From the NCBI GenBank assembly GCA_945861675.1, contig CAMAVY010000020.1, positions 1 to 35,748 on the forward strand: DNA of 35,748 nt, read 5' to 3'. The notes under the pieces were generated by a model. It was given only the letters and a program-made list of their open reading frames with translations, searched no databases and was not told where the DNA came from. The DNA is from Klebsiella pneumoniae (GTDB taxonomy: Bacteria > Pseudomonadota > Gammaproteobacteria > Pseudomonadales > Azotimanducaceae). Shown here piece after piece: positions 1 to 6,962 of the stretch (position 1 is the stretch's first letter; each line of letters begins with the position of its first letter). The position numbers were made by a program, and so were the translations under genes.

Positions 1-360
1 GGTGTCCAGTCACCATTTCCCACGCCGCTCGCCCGGGCCTACGATGCGCCGTTCCCGGACGCCAGCTACAAGATGGGACCACGCGCGATGCCGAGTCATG
101 TGCCCACGTTGCCGACGTCATCTTCTCTGGAAGAGCAGCGCAAGGCATGGGAGTTCTTTGAGACCTTTGAAAAACCGTTCCTGTGTACTTTCGCGGACAA
201 CGATCCGGTGACGGCTGGCCTGGACGCGCAGTTCAAGGCAAGAGTTCCGGGCGCGCGGGAACTACCGCACACCACCATCAAGGGCGGGGGACATTTTGTT
301 CAGGAAAACGCGCCAGAGCAGGTGTGCCGCGCCATCATCGAATTGATTCAAAGCAGCTGA
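1..360 (+). CDS. haloalkane dehalogenase-like alpha/beta hydrolase, C-terminal part
   Basis: The open frame runs in from the left edge, so the 5' part (nucleophile elbow and oxyanion region) is missing and 119 residues are visible. An Ala-Tyr-Asp-Ala-Pro-Phe-Pro stretch near residue 13 is typical of the cap region of haloalkane dehalogenases. A strand ending in FADNDP supplies the likely acidic triad residue, and GGGHFVQE supplies the catalytic histidine, followed by the usual short C-terminal helix. Family members hydrolyse carbon-halogen bonds of haloalkanes in the cytoplasm. An epoxide hydrolase or other alpha/beta hydrolase cannot be excluded without the N-terminal half. The next gene starts 49 nt downstream on the same strand, so the two may be co-transcribed. 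Confidence 0.85.
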   Translation, partial: GVQSPFPTPLARAYDAPFPDASYKMGPRAMPSHVPTLPTSSSLEEQRKAWEFFETFEKPFLCTFADNDPVTAGLDAQFKARVPGARELPHTTIKGGGHFVQENAPEQVCRAIIELIQSS

Positions 361-409
361 AAGCAGGCGGCGACAAGCTTCCGGGGAGTACGCGTGCATT
401 GAGGCAACG

Positions 410-1075
410 ATGATCAAAAAACTGTTGGCGGTTGTTGCGACGATCATCGTGGTGCTGGTGGTGGCCGGCTTTGGTTTCCTCTATTTGTCACCGCGCCCAC
501 CGTTGACGACTGACCCCGCCACCCTGGCGGGCGACGGCAGCCTGATCGATTATTGCGAACTGCCCGTGCTGGACAGCAACGGCAAAGAGGCAGCAGACAT
601 TCCCAAAGGCAACACACCGGGGTGCCGCTACGATCACTTCCCGCTGCCCGTGCTGGCCGCTTGCACCGAGCCGTTGCCTGAGGGTGCGGCAGATATCCGG
701 GGTTTATGGATTGGTGTCGAGGGCAAGACGGGGCATGTGGAACGCATTGAGCAGTGTGGTTCGCGCACTGTCGTGACCAGCAGCGGCATCATCCATGACT
801 ACGGTCCCAACAGCACGGCGGGGCTCAATACGGACGATACAGAGGGTGGTGTGCTGTTCACGCTGGGGGGCCGGGAATTTTGCCCTCGAACGTCCGCCAG
901 TATGATCTGGAATCGCGGCGTGCTGGACTTTCATGCGTTTGGTTTGGGGCCCGCTGTGGTCAGGCGCTACATCAGCGGTGAACAGTTGATCTGGGAATAC
1001 GCGGATGGCAGCACCACCCGCATGAATCGCCTCTGCCAGTTACCCGAGGACCAGAAGATCCCAATCCGCCGCTGA
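410..1075 (+). CDS. hypothetical protein with N-terminal membrane anchor
   Basis: This is a 221-residue protein that I cannot assign to a known family. Residues 4-26 form one strongly hydrophobic helix after a short MIKK start, which suggests a signal anchor with the remaining ~195 residues in the periplasm. The soluble part has several cysteines (in DYCELP, GCRYDHF, AACTEP, EQCGS, EFCPR and RLCQLP), consistent with disulfides outside the cytoplasm. It contains beta-rich stretches such as IRGLWIGVEGKTGHVERIEQ, which could form a small barrel or sandwich. A GAGG motif six bases before the ATG supports this start. It lies 49 nt after the hydrolase gene and may share its transcript; no function is proposed. 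Confidence 0.75.
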   Translation: MIKKLLAVVATIIVVLVVAGFGFLYLSPRPPLTTDPATLAGDGSLIDYCELPVLDSNGKEAADIPKGNTPGCRYDHFPLPVLAACTEPLPEGAADIRGLWIGVEGKTGHVERIEQCGSRTVVTSSGIIHDYGPNSTAGLNTDDTEGGVLFTLGGREFCPRTSASMIWNRGVLDFHAFGLGPAVVRRYISGEQLIWEYADGSTTRMNRLCQLPEDQKIPIRR

Positions 1076-1338
1076 GTTGGCGCTGAACCAGGGGCTATGG
1101 CCGCAGGAAACAGGCGACGTTCTGCGCAATGGATGCGAGCAACAGAAGCACGAGTAGCACCACGTGTGGTGGCCTCAGTGACGTGCTCATCATGACCTGG
1201 GTCGGAAAGGAAATGGTCCTTTCGATGGCGGCCAGTTTGTAGATGTGGCTGTCCGAAAACCTGGGGTCGATGACGAGCGTTGACACACGTCAATCGCGAC
1301 GCACGACATCTGGCAGCAGGTGTACGCCGGGCGCGCGC

Positions 1339-1803
1339 TCAGCGGGTGGTCGCAGGGCGCCACATGGGCCCGACGCACGTCAACAACACCAGTACGTTGA
1401 AGCCCGCGTTCGACACGACGCCGGCGGCAATCGAGCCCGCACTGTCCAGGAAAAACCACGCGACCAGTCCAATGACGATGGTGCGGCGCGTCGGTTCGGG
1501 CGCGAGGTCGTACACCCACTGGCGCAGGAAAAAGATCATCACGCCCCAGCCGAACAGGAACCCGCCCGTCAGTGCGGAGAGGAAGCGCATGCTTGCATCG
1601 GCATAGCGCTGCAGACCGTCCACGGGCCACGCGAGGATATCCAGGCTCAGACGGGCCGGTTCATCCAGACTGGCGGAAGTCGCGAGCGAGAACACGGGCC
1701 CAAACCCGCCGACTACGACCGCGGTGACAAGCAGCCACGCCTTGAGCAACGACCGCGACCGCAGCTTCGAAATGGAAACGCCGGGCGATGCGAACATGTT
1801 CAT
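1339..1803 (-). CDS. conserved four-helix membrane protein of unknown function
   Basis: This is a 154-residue, very hydrophobic protein. Four likely membrane helices can be seen: about residues 23-41, 74-93, 108-130 and 133-146. Short charged loops separate them, including RQWVYDLAPEPTRR between helices 2 and 3. Glycine-rich faces (LTGGFLFGWG, DSAGSIAAG) suggest tight helix packing. I do not recognise a named family. The start could be Met1 or Met3, and no clear Shine-Dalgarno is visible. A promoter-like sequence overlapped by two palindromes lies about 130 bp upstream and points toward this gene, so its expression may be ligand-controlled. Confidence 0.7.
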   Translation of the reverse strand: MNMFASPGVSISKLRSRSLLKAWLLVTAVVVGGFGPVFSLATSASLDEPARLSLDILAWPVDGLQRYADASMRFLSALTGGFLFGWGVMIFFLRQWVYDLAPEPTRRTIVIGLVAWFFLDSAGSIAAGVVSNAGFNVLVLLTCVGPMWRPATTR

Positions 1804-2143
1804 GGGCCCCCGCTGTGGTCGATGTCAGGATCGCGACATGCCGCGCTCGATGCAGGTGCAGTCGGCAATGCAGTGTTCGAGTGTTGACAGCGAAAGCCAC
1901 GCTTCGCTTGCGTGTAGCGATTGCTACGAAACTGTAGCGATAGCTACGTCATGTCAAGCGTGGAGAGCGGGAACGCACAAGTTCAATCGGGCCCGAGCGC
2001 TCCGCGCCGAGCGAGCAGGAAGTTGAAACCGTGCCGCAGGTGCCCGCCCCGGGTGGCTGGTTGGTGCTGGCCGGGATTGTCGGGGGGATTGTTGTTGATG
2101 GACGCGTGCCGGTCGACGCGCGGCCGGAGAACTCAGCGGAGTG
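1804..2143. other. 340-bp gene-free region
   Basis: No convincing coding frame was found here on either strand. The only structure seen is the palindrome pair and promoter-like sequence at 1914-1957. The rest, between that site and the end of the small gene at 2144, shows no hairpin or repeat I could support. Confidence 0.5.
1914..1957 (-). promoter_or_regulatory. tandem palindromic operators over a minus-strand promoter
   Basis: Two near-identical palindromes, GTAGCgattGCTAC (1914-1927) and GTAGCgataGCTAC (1934-1947), are spaced 20 bp start to start, about two helical turns. On the minus strand a perfect TTGACA (1957-1952) is followed 15 bp later by TACAGT (1936-1931). One palindrome therefore fills the spacer and the other sits just downstream of the -10. 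This geometry is typical of TetR-type repression by steric blocking. The likely target is the membrane protein gene ending at 1339. No TetR gene lies in the window. The 15-bp spacer is shorter than optimal, which weakens the promoter call. Confidence 0.55.
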
Positions 2144-2326
2144 CTAGCCCGTATGGTCCTTGTTCACCGACTCGCCGTCGACGCCGTCGAACTTGATGGG
2201 GACCGCCTTCTTCTTCACGCCGCCGCCGGTCACCTGGTCGAGCTGGGACTCGTCCAGTTCGACGTGGCCCGCGGGAGTGACGGAGCCGCGCTCGGCGTCC
2301 GTCGTGTCATTGATGTCTTTGTTCAT
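2144..2326 (-). CDS. small double-glycine leader-like peptide with Hcp-like tail
   Basis: This encodes a 60-residue peptide. Residues 23-36 read ELDESQLDQVTGGG, which resembles the double-glycine leaders of bacteriocin-type and other exported peptides cleaved by C39-peptidase ABC transporters. The 24 residues after the glycines (KKKAVPIKFDGVDGES and on to NKDHTG) resemble the first strand and loop of type VI tube protein Hcp (consensus like KIDGIKGES-DKxHKG). The frame then stops at TAG with no further Hcp similarity in any frame. It may be a truncated Hcp-like gene or a genuine short secreted peptide. The start is the ATG preceding NKDIND; upstream in-frame codons look non-coding and the Shine-Dalgarno is weak. 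No transporter peptidase is nearby. Confidence 0.6.
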   Translation of the reverse strand: MNKDINDTTDAERGSVTPAGHVELDESQLDQVTGGGVKKKAVPIKFDGVDGESVNKDHTG

Positions 2327-2588
2327 TTCTGCGCCCGCTGATGTCGTGGCGCGCCAGGGACGGCGCGCGGGGAGATCGGAGTCTGCCGCGCTGCATCGCC
2401 CTGCGGATGTGACGCGGCGCACTGTCGAGCAACCTGACCTGCGCCCGACAGCGGGGGTATCGATTAGCTATCGGGTTCTGCAGGCCGAGCCATGTCTACG
2501 CCGGGCTGGCGTGCTCAGCCGTTCGGCAGCTTGCGGTCCAAGCCCCCGCCAGCGCATGGTCGGCGCGGGGTAGACAAGGGGTTGGACG

Positions 2589-4109
2589 ATGAGCGATTCC
2601 GTGATCGCGGCGCAGGCTGTAACGGCGGCGGACGACCGCGTGCCAATACGCACGAAGATTTTCTTCGGCCTCGGCTCGGCTGCAGAGACCATCGGGCTCG
2701 CGGTGATCGGTGGCTTCGCCCAGTTCTACTACAACCAGATCCTCGGCATGTCGGCCACGCTCGCAGGGCTCGCAATCTCGATCGGCCTGATCCTCGACGC
2801 ATTCAGCGACCCGATCATGGGCTCGCTGTCGGACCGCACGCGGTCGCGGATCGGGCGGCGGCATCCCTACATGCTGCTCTCGATCCTGCCTATCGGGCTG
2901 TCGATCTGGGGCGTCTACCATCCGCCCGAGCACTGGCAGGGATTGTGGCTGTTCTTCTGGTTCGCGCTGCTCGTGGTCTCGGTACGCACCTTCATGACCT
3001 TGTTTGCGGTGCCGCGGCTGGCGCTTGGCGGCGAGCTGTCGAGCCACTACACCGAGCGCACGTCGGTGATGAGCTACAACAACCTGTTCGCGTGGATTGG
3101 CGGTGCCGGCACAGCGTGGGTTGCGCTCTCCTACTTCTTCCACGCGACCCCTGAGCATCCGAACGGCATGCTCAATCCGGATGCCTACCCGGCGATGGCG
3201 ACTACCGCCGCGATCGTGATGGTGCTGTTCATGCTGCTGTGCAGCTGGTTCACCCTCGACCACGCACGCGCATGGATGGCGCGCGACGAGGAGCGTCAGC
3301 GCACGCGGGCCCTCGGCAAGGCCCAGGACGCGCTGGCCACTGCCGCGAACGCGAAGTTCGGCGCCGGTAGCTTCTTCTCTGACATGAAGGGCGCGTTCAC
3401 CAACCGCAACTACGTGGTGCTGCTGCTCGCGTTCTTCTTTGTGTCGTGCATGCTCGGCATGCGCGGCGGCATCAACGTGTACGTACAGAACTTCTTCTGG
3501 GAGTTCAAGCCCGAGCAGACGCGCATGTACGTGCTCGGCAGCCTGGTGGGCTACCTCACCGCGTTCCGCTTCACGCGCTGGCTGCATGAGCGCTTCGACA
3601 AGCGCAACGTCATCGTCGCTGGCGCGGCGGCGCTCGCGTTGTTCCCGGCGGCGCCGATCATCGCGCGCCTGCTCGGCTGGCTCCCGGACAACGACTGGGA
3701 CTACCTGCTGCCCGTGCTGGTGGTCTGGTCGATCCTGGGTGCCTGGGGCGGTGCGGCGGCGAACATCAGCGTGATGTCCGCGCTCGCGGAAGTAGCGGAC
3801 GAAAACGAGCTGCGCTTCGGGGCCCGCCAGGAGGGCGTGATCTATGCCACGCGTTCGTTCTTCGCCAAGGTGGACGACGCAATCGGTCACGTCATCGCCG
3901 GCATCGCCATCGACATGATTGCGTTTCCAGTGAAGGCGATCCCCGGGCAGGTGGATGCAGACGTGATCTGGAAGCTCGGCTTCGCGGACGCCGTCGTGTC
4001 GCTGATCCCCGGTGTCATCGCAGTGGTCTTCTACTCGATGTACCGCATGGACCGCACGAAGCACGCACAGCTGCAGGCCGATCTTGAGCGCATGCGCGCC
4101 GGCAGTTGA
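2589..4109 (+). CDS. MFS_2/GPH-family sugar:cation symporter-like transporter
   Basis: This 506-residue inner-membrane protein has about twelve transmembrane segments and the glycoside-pentoside-hexuronide signature early in the chain: DAFSDPIMGSLSDRTRSRIG, then RRHPYM (about residues 65-90). Members of this family import glycosides or related solutes with Na+ or H+; the substrate here cannot be read from sequence. A hydrophilic central loop (about residues 225-265) separates the two halves, as usual. The length is slightly above the common 450-480, due to the loop and a longer C-terminal tail. An AAGGGG motif about 10 nt before the ATG supports the start. The gene is flanked on both sides by oppositely oriented small genes for double-glycine-type peptides, which is unusual company for a sugar symporter. 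Confidence 0.88.
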   Translation: MSDSVIAAQAVTAADDRVPIRTKIFFGLGSAAETIGLAVIGGFAQFYYNQILGMSATLAGLAISIGLILDAFSDPIMGSLSDRTRSRIGRRHPYMLLSILPIGLSIWGVYHPPEHWQGLWLFFWFALLVVSVRTFMTLFAVPRLALGGELSSHYTERTSVMSYNNLFAWIGGAGTAWVALSYFFHATPEHPNGMLNPDAYPAMATTAAIVMVLFMLLCSWFTLDHARAWMARDEERQRTRALGKAQDALATAANAKFGAGSFFSDMKGAFTNRNYVVLLLAFFFVSCMLGMRGGINVYVQNFFWEFKPEQTRMYVLGSLVGYLTAFRFTRWLHERFDKRNVIVAGAAALALFPAAPIIARLLGWLPDNDWDYLLPVLVVWSILGAWGGAAANISVMSALAEVADENELRFGARQEGVIYATRSFFAKVDDAIGHVIAGIAIDMIAFPVKAIPGQVDADVIWKLGFADAVVSLIPGVIAVVFYSMYRMDRTKHAQLQADLERMRAGS

Positions 4110-4302
4110 GCGCGTTTGAACCGGCTGGCCACAGACGGCCTGGCCTCGCTGATGGACGGAGCGATGTGACAAATCGCACCAGCGCTGCAACAGCGCGCTG
4201 TTCCGCCGCCTGCTGCCAGACGCGTCGCGCAAGTACTGCGGCGCGCTCGCGCTGACTCGAACCGATTCAGGACATGTCTCCGGCGGATGATCAGCGCGCC
4301 GT

Positions 4303-4545
4303 TCAGCGCGGACGCGGCATCGGGTTGCCGGCGGCGACCTGGCGGGCCTGGTCCGGCGACATGTCTCTGTATTGCGACGGCAGCACCGGCTGAAAGAGCA
4401 CGGCAATGATGGCGTTGACCACAAGACCACCTGCGGCGACGTCGAGATCGCCATCGGACAGTTCGACTGCCGCTGGCGCTTCCACAGCGCGCGGGTCGGG
4501 CGTCCGGATCTGAAGCTGCTGTTGCATTGACGTTCTGCTTTGCAT
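4303..4545 (-). CDS. small double-glycine leader peptide precursor candidate
   Basis: This encodes an 80-residue peptide. Residues 28-40 (VELSDGDLDVAAGG core) match the ELS-x2-xL-x-x-V/A-x-GG pattern of double-glycine leaders, splitting the product into a 40-residue leader and a 40-residue tail. The tail begins with a hydrophobic stretch (LVVNAIIAVLF) and continues with a polar, proline-rich end. A good Shine-Dalgarno (GAGG) lies about 10 nt before the first ATG, which supports this start over the internal Met7. Three 17-bp direct repeats lie directly upstream. Together with the similar peptide at 2144-2326 it brackets the transporter gene. No C39 peptidase transporter or maturation enzyme is visible, so export and role are inference. 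Confidence 0.6.
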   Translation of the reverse strand: MQSRTSMQQQLQIRTPDPRAVEAPAAVELSDGDLDVAAGGLVVNAIIAVLFQPVLPSQYRDMSPDQARQVAAGNPMPRPR

Positions 4546-4562
4546 CGACGCGTTCCTCTATC

Positions 4563-4613
4563 TGCTCAATCAACTGGATTGCTCAATCAACTCGTCTGCT
4601 CAAAGAACTGGAA
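4563..4613 (-). repeat. three 17-bp direct repeats upstream of the peptide gene
   Basis: On the plus strand the units begin at 4563, 4580 and 4597: TGCTCAATCAACTggat, TGCTCAATCAACTcgtc and TGCTCAAAGAACTggaa. The first 13 bases are identical in the first two copies and differ at two positions in the third. On the minus strand they read as repeated AGTTGATTGAGCA boxes ending 18 bp before the start codon of the small peptide gene, with the ribosome binding site in between. Possible roles are an activator or repressor binding array, or a transcript element. Nothing else is apparent between 4614 and 4736. Confidence 0.7.
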
Positions 4614-4736
4614 CGCCGTTTCAGGCACTTTCCTGACACATCCAACGCGCACCGCCGTGTGCGATTTCACAGTTGCGGACTACGTCACGCTGGATGGTGT
4701 CGCCGGACTTCACTTCGGTTTTCCGAGCCCAGTGCG

Positions 4737-5687
4737 TCAGACGGCGCGGGCGAGTTCGCCGAGCAGTCCAATCGTGCGCGTTCGTGCATCCGGTTCGCCC
4801 TGCAGAAGCAACGGCATCGCGATGATCTCGCGCGCACCGAACGACGGCAGCGCTCGAATTCGGTCCGCCACCTGCTGTTCGGAGCCGGACACCACGAGCG
4901 CGTCGCACATTACCTGCGTGAACTCCGTGCCGGCTGCATCCTGATAGCCGGCCTCAAGCCACATCGCCTGATAGAACGGCAGGCGCTGGTAGAAGCCCAT
5001 CTGCGCGCGCGCCTGGGCAAGCACTGCGGATTTGTCGGTGGAGACCACGATGGGCACATGCACGATGGCCGGTGGCACATCCGCACGGCCCGCCTGCGCG
5101 GCGCCGGCCGCCAGCGCGGGCACGGCAACGTCACGAATGTGCTCGGGTGGCGTGACCCAACTGATGCCGCGCTCGGTCAGTTCGCCCGCAAGCGAGAACG
5201 CGTTGTGGCGCAGCGCCGACACCAGCACGCGGATCGCAGCGGTGCCCGCAAACTGCGCGTGCGCGTGCAGCCGCTTGCCGTCGAAGTCGACACGACCGTC
5301 GTGGAATGCGGCATTCAGGATCGTGACGTACTCGCGCAGGTGCTCAAGCGGCCGCGTGAAGTCCAGGCCCCATGTGCCGCGGATGGCTGGCTCGTGGCTG
5401 GGACCAACGCCGAGCCGCAGGCGGCCGGGCGCCAGGCTGTCGACGACGATCGCGGCCTGCGCAAGTGCGAGCGGATGGCGTGGAAACGTCGGCATGATGC
5501 AGGTGCCGAATTCCACCCGCTCGGTGCGCAGCGCGGCGGCAGCGAACACCGCGATGGGATCGGGTGCGACGCCGCCGCAGGTCATCCACGCGACGTCGAT
5601 GCCGGCCTGCTCTGCGGCCACGATCTGCGCCAGGGCGCCCTTGCCGTCCCGCGCCGCCATATGCAGGCCGATAACCAGATCTTTCAT
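4737..5687 (-). CDS. luciferase-like F420-dependent oxidoreductase
   Basis: This 316-residue protein belongs to the bacterial-luciferase-like superfamily, with a TIM barrel that binds F420 or FMN. Typical landmarks are the N-terminal strand, AEQAGIDVAW at about 25-34, the TERVEFGTCIMPT segment at about 54-66, FPRHPLALAQAA and LAPGRLRLGVGPSH in the middle, and the GSEQQVADRIRAL segment near the C terminus that forms the end of the barrel. It most resembles the F420-dependent 5,10-methylenetetrahydromethanopterin-reductase-like branch; the true substrate is unknown. AGGA about 12 nt before the ATG supports the start. It is transcribed away from the toxin pair with a 114-bp shared upstream region and is probably monocistronic. 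Confidence 0.88.
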   Translation of the reverse strand: MKDLVIGLHMAARDGKGALAQIVAAEQAGIDVAWMTCGGVAPDPIAVFAAAALRTERVEFGTCIMPTFPRHPLALAQAAIVVDSLAPGRLRLGVGPSHEPAIRGTWGLDFTRPLEHLREYVTILNAAFHDGRVDFDGKRLHAHAQFAGTAAIRVLVSALRHNAFSLAGELTERGISWVTPPEHIRDVAVPALAAGAAQAGRADVPPAIVHVPIVVSTDKSAVLAQARAQMGFYQRLPFYQAMWLEAGYQDAAGTEFTQVMCDALVVSGSEQQVADRIRALPSFGAREIIAMPLLLQGEPDARTRTIGLLGELARAV

Positions 5688-5765
5688 GCACGCAGTCCTG
5701 TCTTATAGTGGTCGAACATCCAATCACACCAAGCGCCTGACGATGGCGCCGGCGCGACCTTCGCG

Positions 5766-5795
5766 TTGACATGTCATCACACGCACACCTACTCT
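5766..5795 (+). promoter_or_regulatory. promoter of the AbiEii-type pair with palindrome over the -35
   Basis: A perfect -35 TTGACA (5766-5771) is followed after 18 bp by TACTCT (5790-5795). A start site 6-7 nt further on would fall at or next to the ATG at 5802, giving a leaderless transcript, which fits the lack of any Shine-Dalgarno there. The 10-bp perfect palindrome TGACATGTCA (5767-5776) overlaps the -35 and would be a natural autorepression site. The weak -10 makes this tentative. Confidence 0.45.
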
Positions 5796-5801
5796 GCCGA
5801 T

Positions 5802-6230
5802 ATGGCACACACCAAGCAGACAAGGCGCGTCACCGACGGACGTCGCGAGCGCTCGCCCGCAGCTCGATCCGAGCAACTGCGCAACGCGAAGCGCGCACAA
5901 CGCCTGCGGCAGCGCATGCAAGGCATCGTGCAAGTCGAGTTGTTGCTACCACAGGTCGTTGCGAACAAGTTGGTCGTCGCTCGTCGTGATCCGGGCTTTG
6001 CTGCACTGCTTGAAACACAGCTGGATCGGTCGCTTGTTCGGCTCGACGAGTATCCACAGCTGCGCGATATCGCCTGGAACCGGACCGATTCCTATGTTCC
6101 CGCGCGCGAGGCATTCGCGTTGTACGAGCGCAACTGGCGCTTCATCGATCTGGCGCGGATGAACGCGGCGGAACGAGCACTCCTGAACCGGTTGGCCGAA
6201 GAGTTCGGTAACGGCGTCATCAATGCCTAG
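5802..6230 (+). CDS. small basic partner protein of an AbiEii-type toxin (putative antitoxin)
   Basis: This encodes a 142-residue protein with a strongly basic N-terminal third rich in Arg, Lys and Gln, suited to nucleic acid binding or a disordered arm. It is followed by a helical region with QLDRSLVRLDEYPQLRDIAWNR and FALYERNWRFID. It does not look like the winged-helix AbiEi antitoxin of type IV systems. It overlaps the downstream nucleotidyltransferase gene by 8 nt, implying translational coupling in roughly fixed stoichiometry, so an antitoxin or accessory role is inferred from position. The ATG at 5802 has no Shine-Dalgarno but sits where a transcript from the TTGACA promoter would begin; a TTG at 5766 is possible but lies inside that promoter. 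Confidence 0.75.
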   Translation: MAHTKQTRRVTDGRRERSPAARSEQLRNAKRAQRLRQRMQGIVQVELLLPQVVANKLVVARRDPGFAALLETQLDRSLVRLDEYPQLRDIAWNRTDSYVPAREAFALYERNWRFIDLARMNAAERALLNRLAEEFGNGVINA

Positions 6231-6924
6231 ATTCCGTCGCCCGCATCACCAGGCCGTCGACGAGGTGCTGCACGGGTTGAACGCTGATCTGCTGGCGCGT
6301 GCCGCCTGCTACTTCGGTGGCGGCACGCAACTCGCATTGGCGATGGGTGAGTACCGCGAATCGCGCGACATCGATTTTCTGTGTTCGAGCCGAACTGGGT
6401 ATCGACTGCTACGAGAGCAAGTCACGTCGCATTCGCTCGGAGATATCCTGGCTAGCGAACACCAGCTCGCGCGGGAGGTGCGCGCAGACCGCGATGGCAT
6501 TCGCACATTCATCGTGGTCGGCGAGACCAAGATCAAGTTCGAGATACTGTTGGAAGCACGCATCGAGCTTGGCGGGGACGTCGATGCGCGGCTGAAAGTT
6601 CCGGTGCTGTCGCGCCCGCATGCGATTGCAGAGAAATTGCTGGCGAACACCGACCGTGGCCTGGACGAGTCGACACTGTCTCGGGACTTGATCGATCTCG
6701 CGTTCGTTGCCACGCATGCGTCGCGGCCGGAGTTGGATCTCGGGTTGAGCATTGCCGAGCAAGCCTATGGACGGGCCATACGCGAACATCTGCACTTGAC
6801 GCTGGCAAGCTTTCAACAGCGATCGGCGCATGCGAAGCGCTGTATTGAAGTCCTCGGTATCTCTGACACCGCCACGCTGCGAAAAGGCCTGCGCGCACTC
6901 GGAAAACTCGCGTTGCAGGATTGA
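6223..6924 (+). CDS. AbiEii/AbiGii-type nucleotidyltransferase toxin
   Basis: This 233-residue protein carries the minimal nucleotidyltransferase signature of the AbiEii/AbiGii toxin family. GGGTQLAL at about residues 27-34 is followed by RESRDIDFL at about 43-51, where the aspartates bind metal. A further conserved part runs through KIKFEILLEARIEL and the PVLSRPHAIAEKLLAN helix around 124-145. Family members transfer nucleotides to RNA targets and act in abortive phage infection or as toxins in type IV-like modules. The start overlaps the end of the partner gene by 8 nt. The partner is not AbiEi-like, so the pair is a variant of the classical AbiE system. It ends 38 nt before the convergent ArsJ gene. 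Confidence 0.88.
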   Translation: MPRFRRPHHQAVDEVLHGLNADLLARAACYFGGGTQLALAMGEYRESRDIDFLCSSRTGYRLLREQVTSHSLGDILASEHQLAREVRADRDGIRTFIVVGETKIKFEILLEARIELGGDVDARLKVPVLSRPHAIAEKLLANTDRGLDESTLSRDLIDLAFVATHASRPELDLGLSIAEQAYGRAIREHLHLTLASFQQRSAHAKRCIEVLGISDTATLRKGLRALGKLALQD

Positions 6925-6962
6925 GCGCTCACCGGCCGCGGTCGTGGCGGGCTGGGCAGCCT

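Noticed and set aside
1095-1286. 63-codon minus-strand frame with a hydrophobic C-terminal stretch
   Set aside because: It starts with GTG, has no ribosome binding site and no recognised similarity; too weak to list as a gene, although a small membrane peptide from an internal ATG cannot be excluded. Nothing else is seen in 1076-1338.
1884-1889. Plus-strand TTGACA as a promoter for the downstream transporter
   Set aside because: No acceptable -10 lies 15-19 bp downstream, and the transporter starts 700 bp away.
4110-4302. Possible coding remnant between the transporter and the second small peptide (LFRRLLPDAS-like stretch)
   Set aside because: The open stretch is short, lacks a start and ribosome site, and shows no recognisable family.
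2496-4454. 652-codon open frame on the minus strand opposite the MFS transporter
   Set aside because: Its composition is Arg/His/Ala/Glu-rich with no domain; it is the antisense shadow of the transporter gene in GC-rich DNA.
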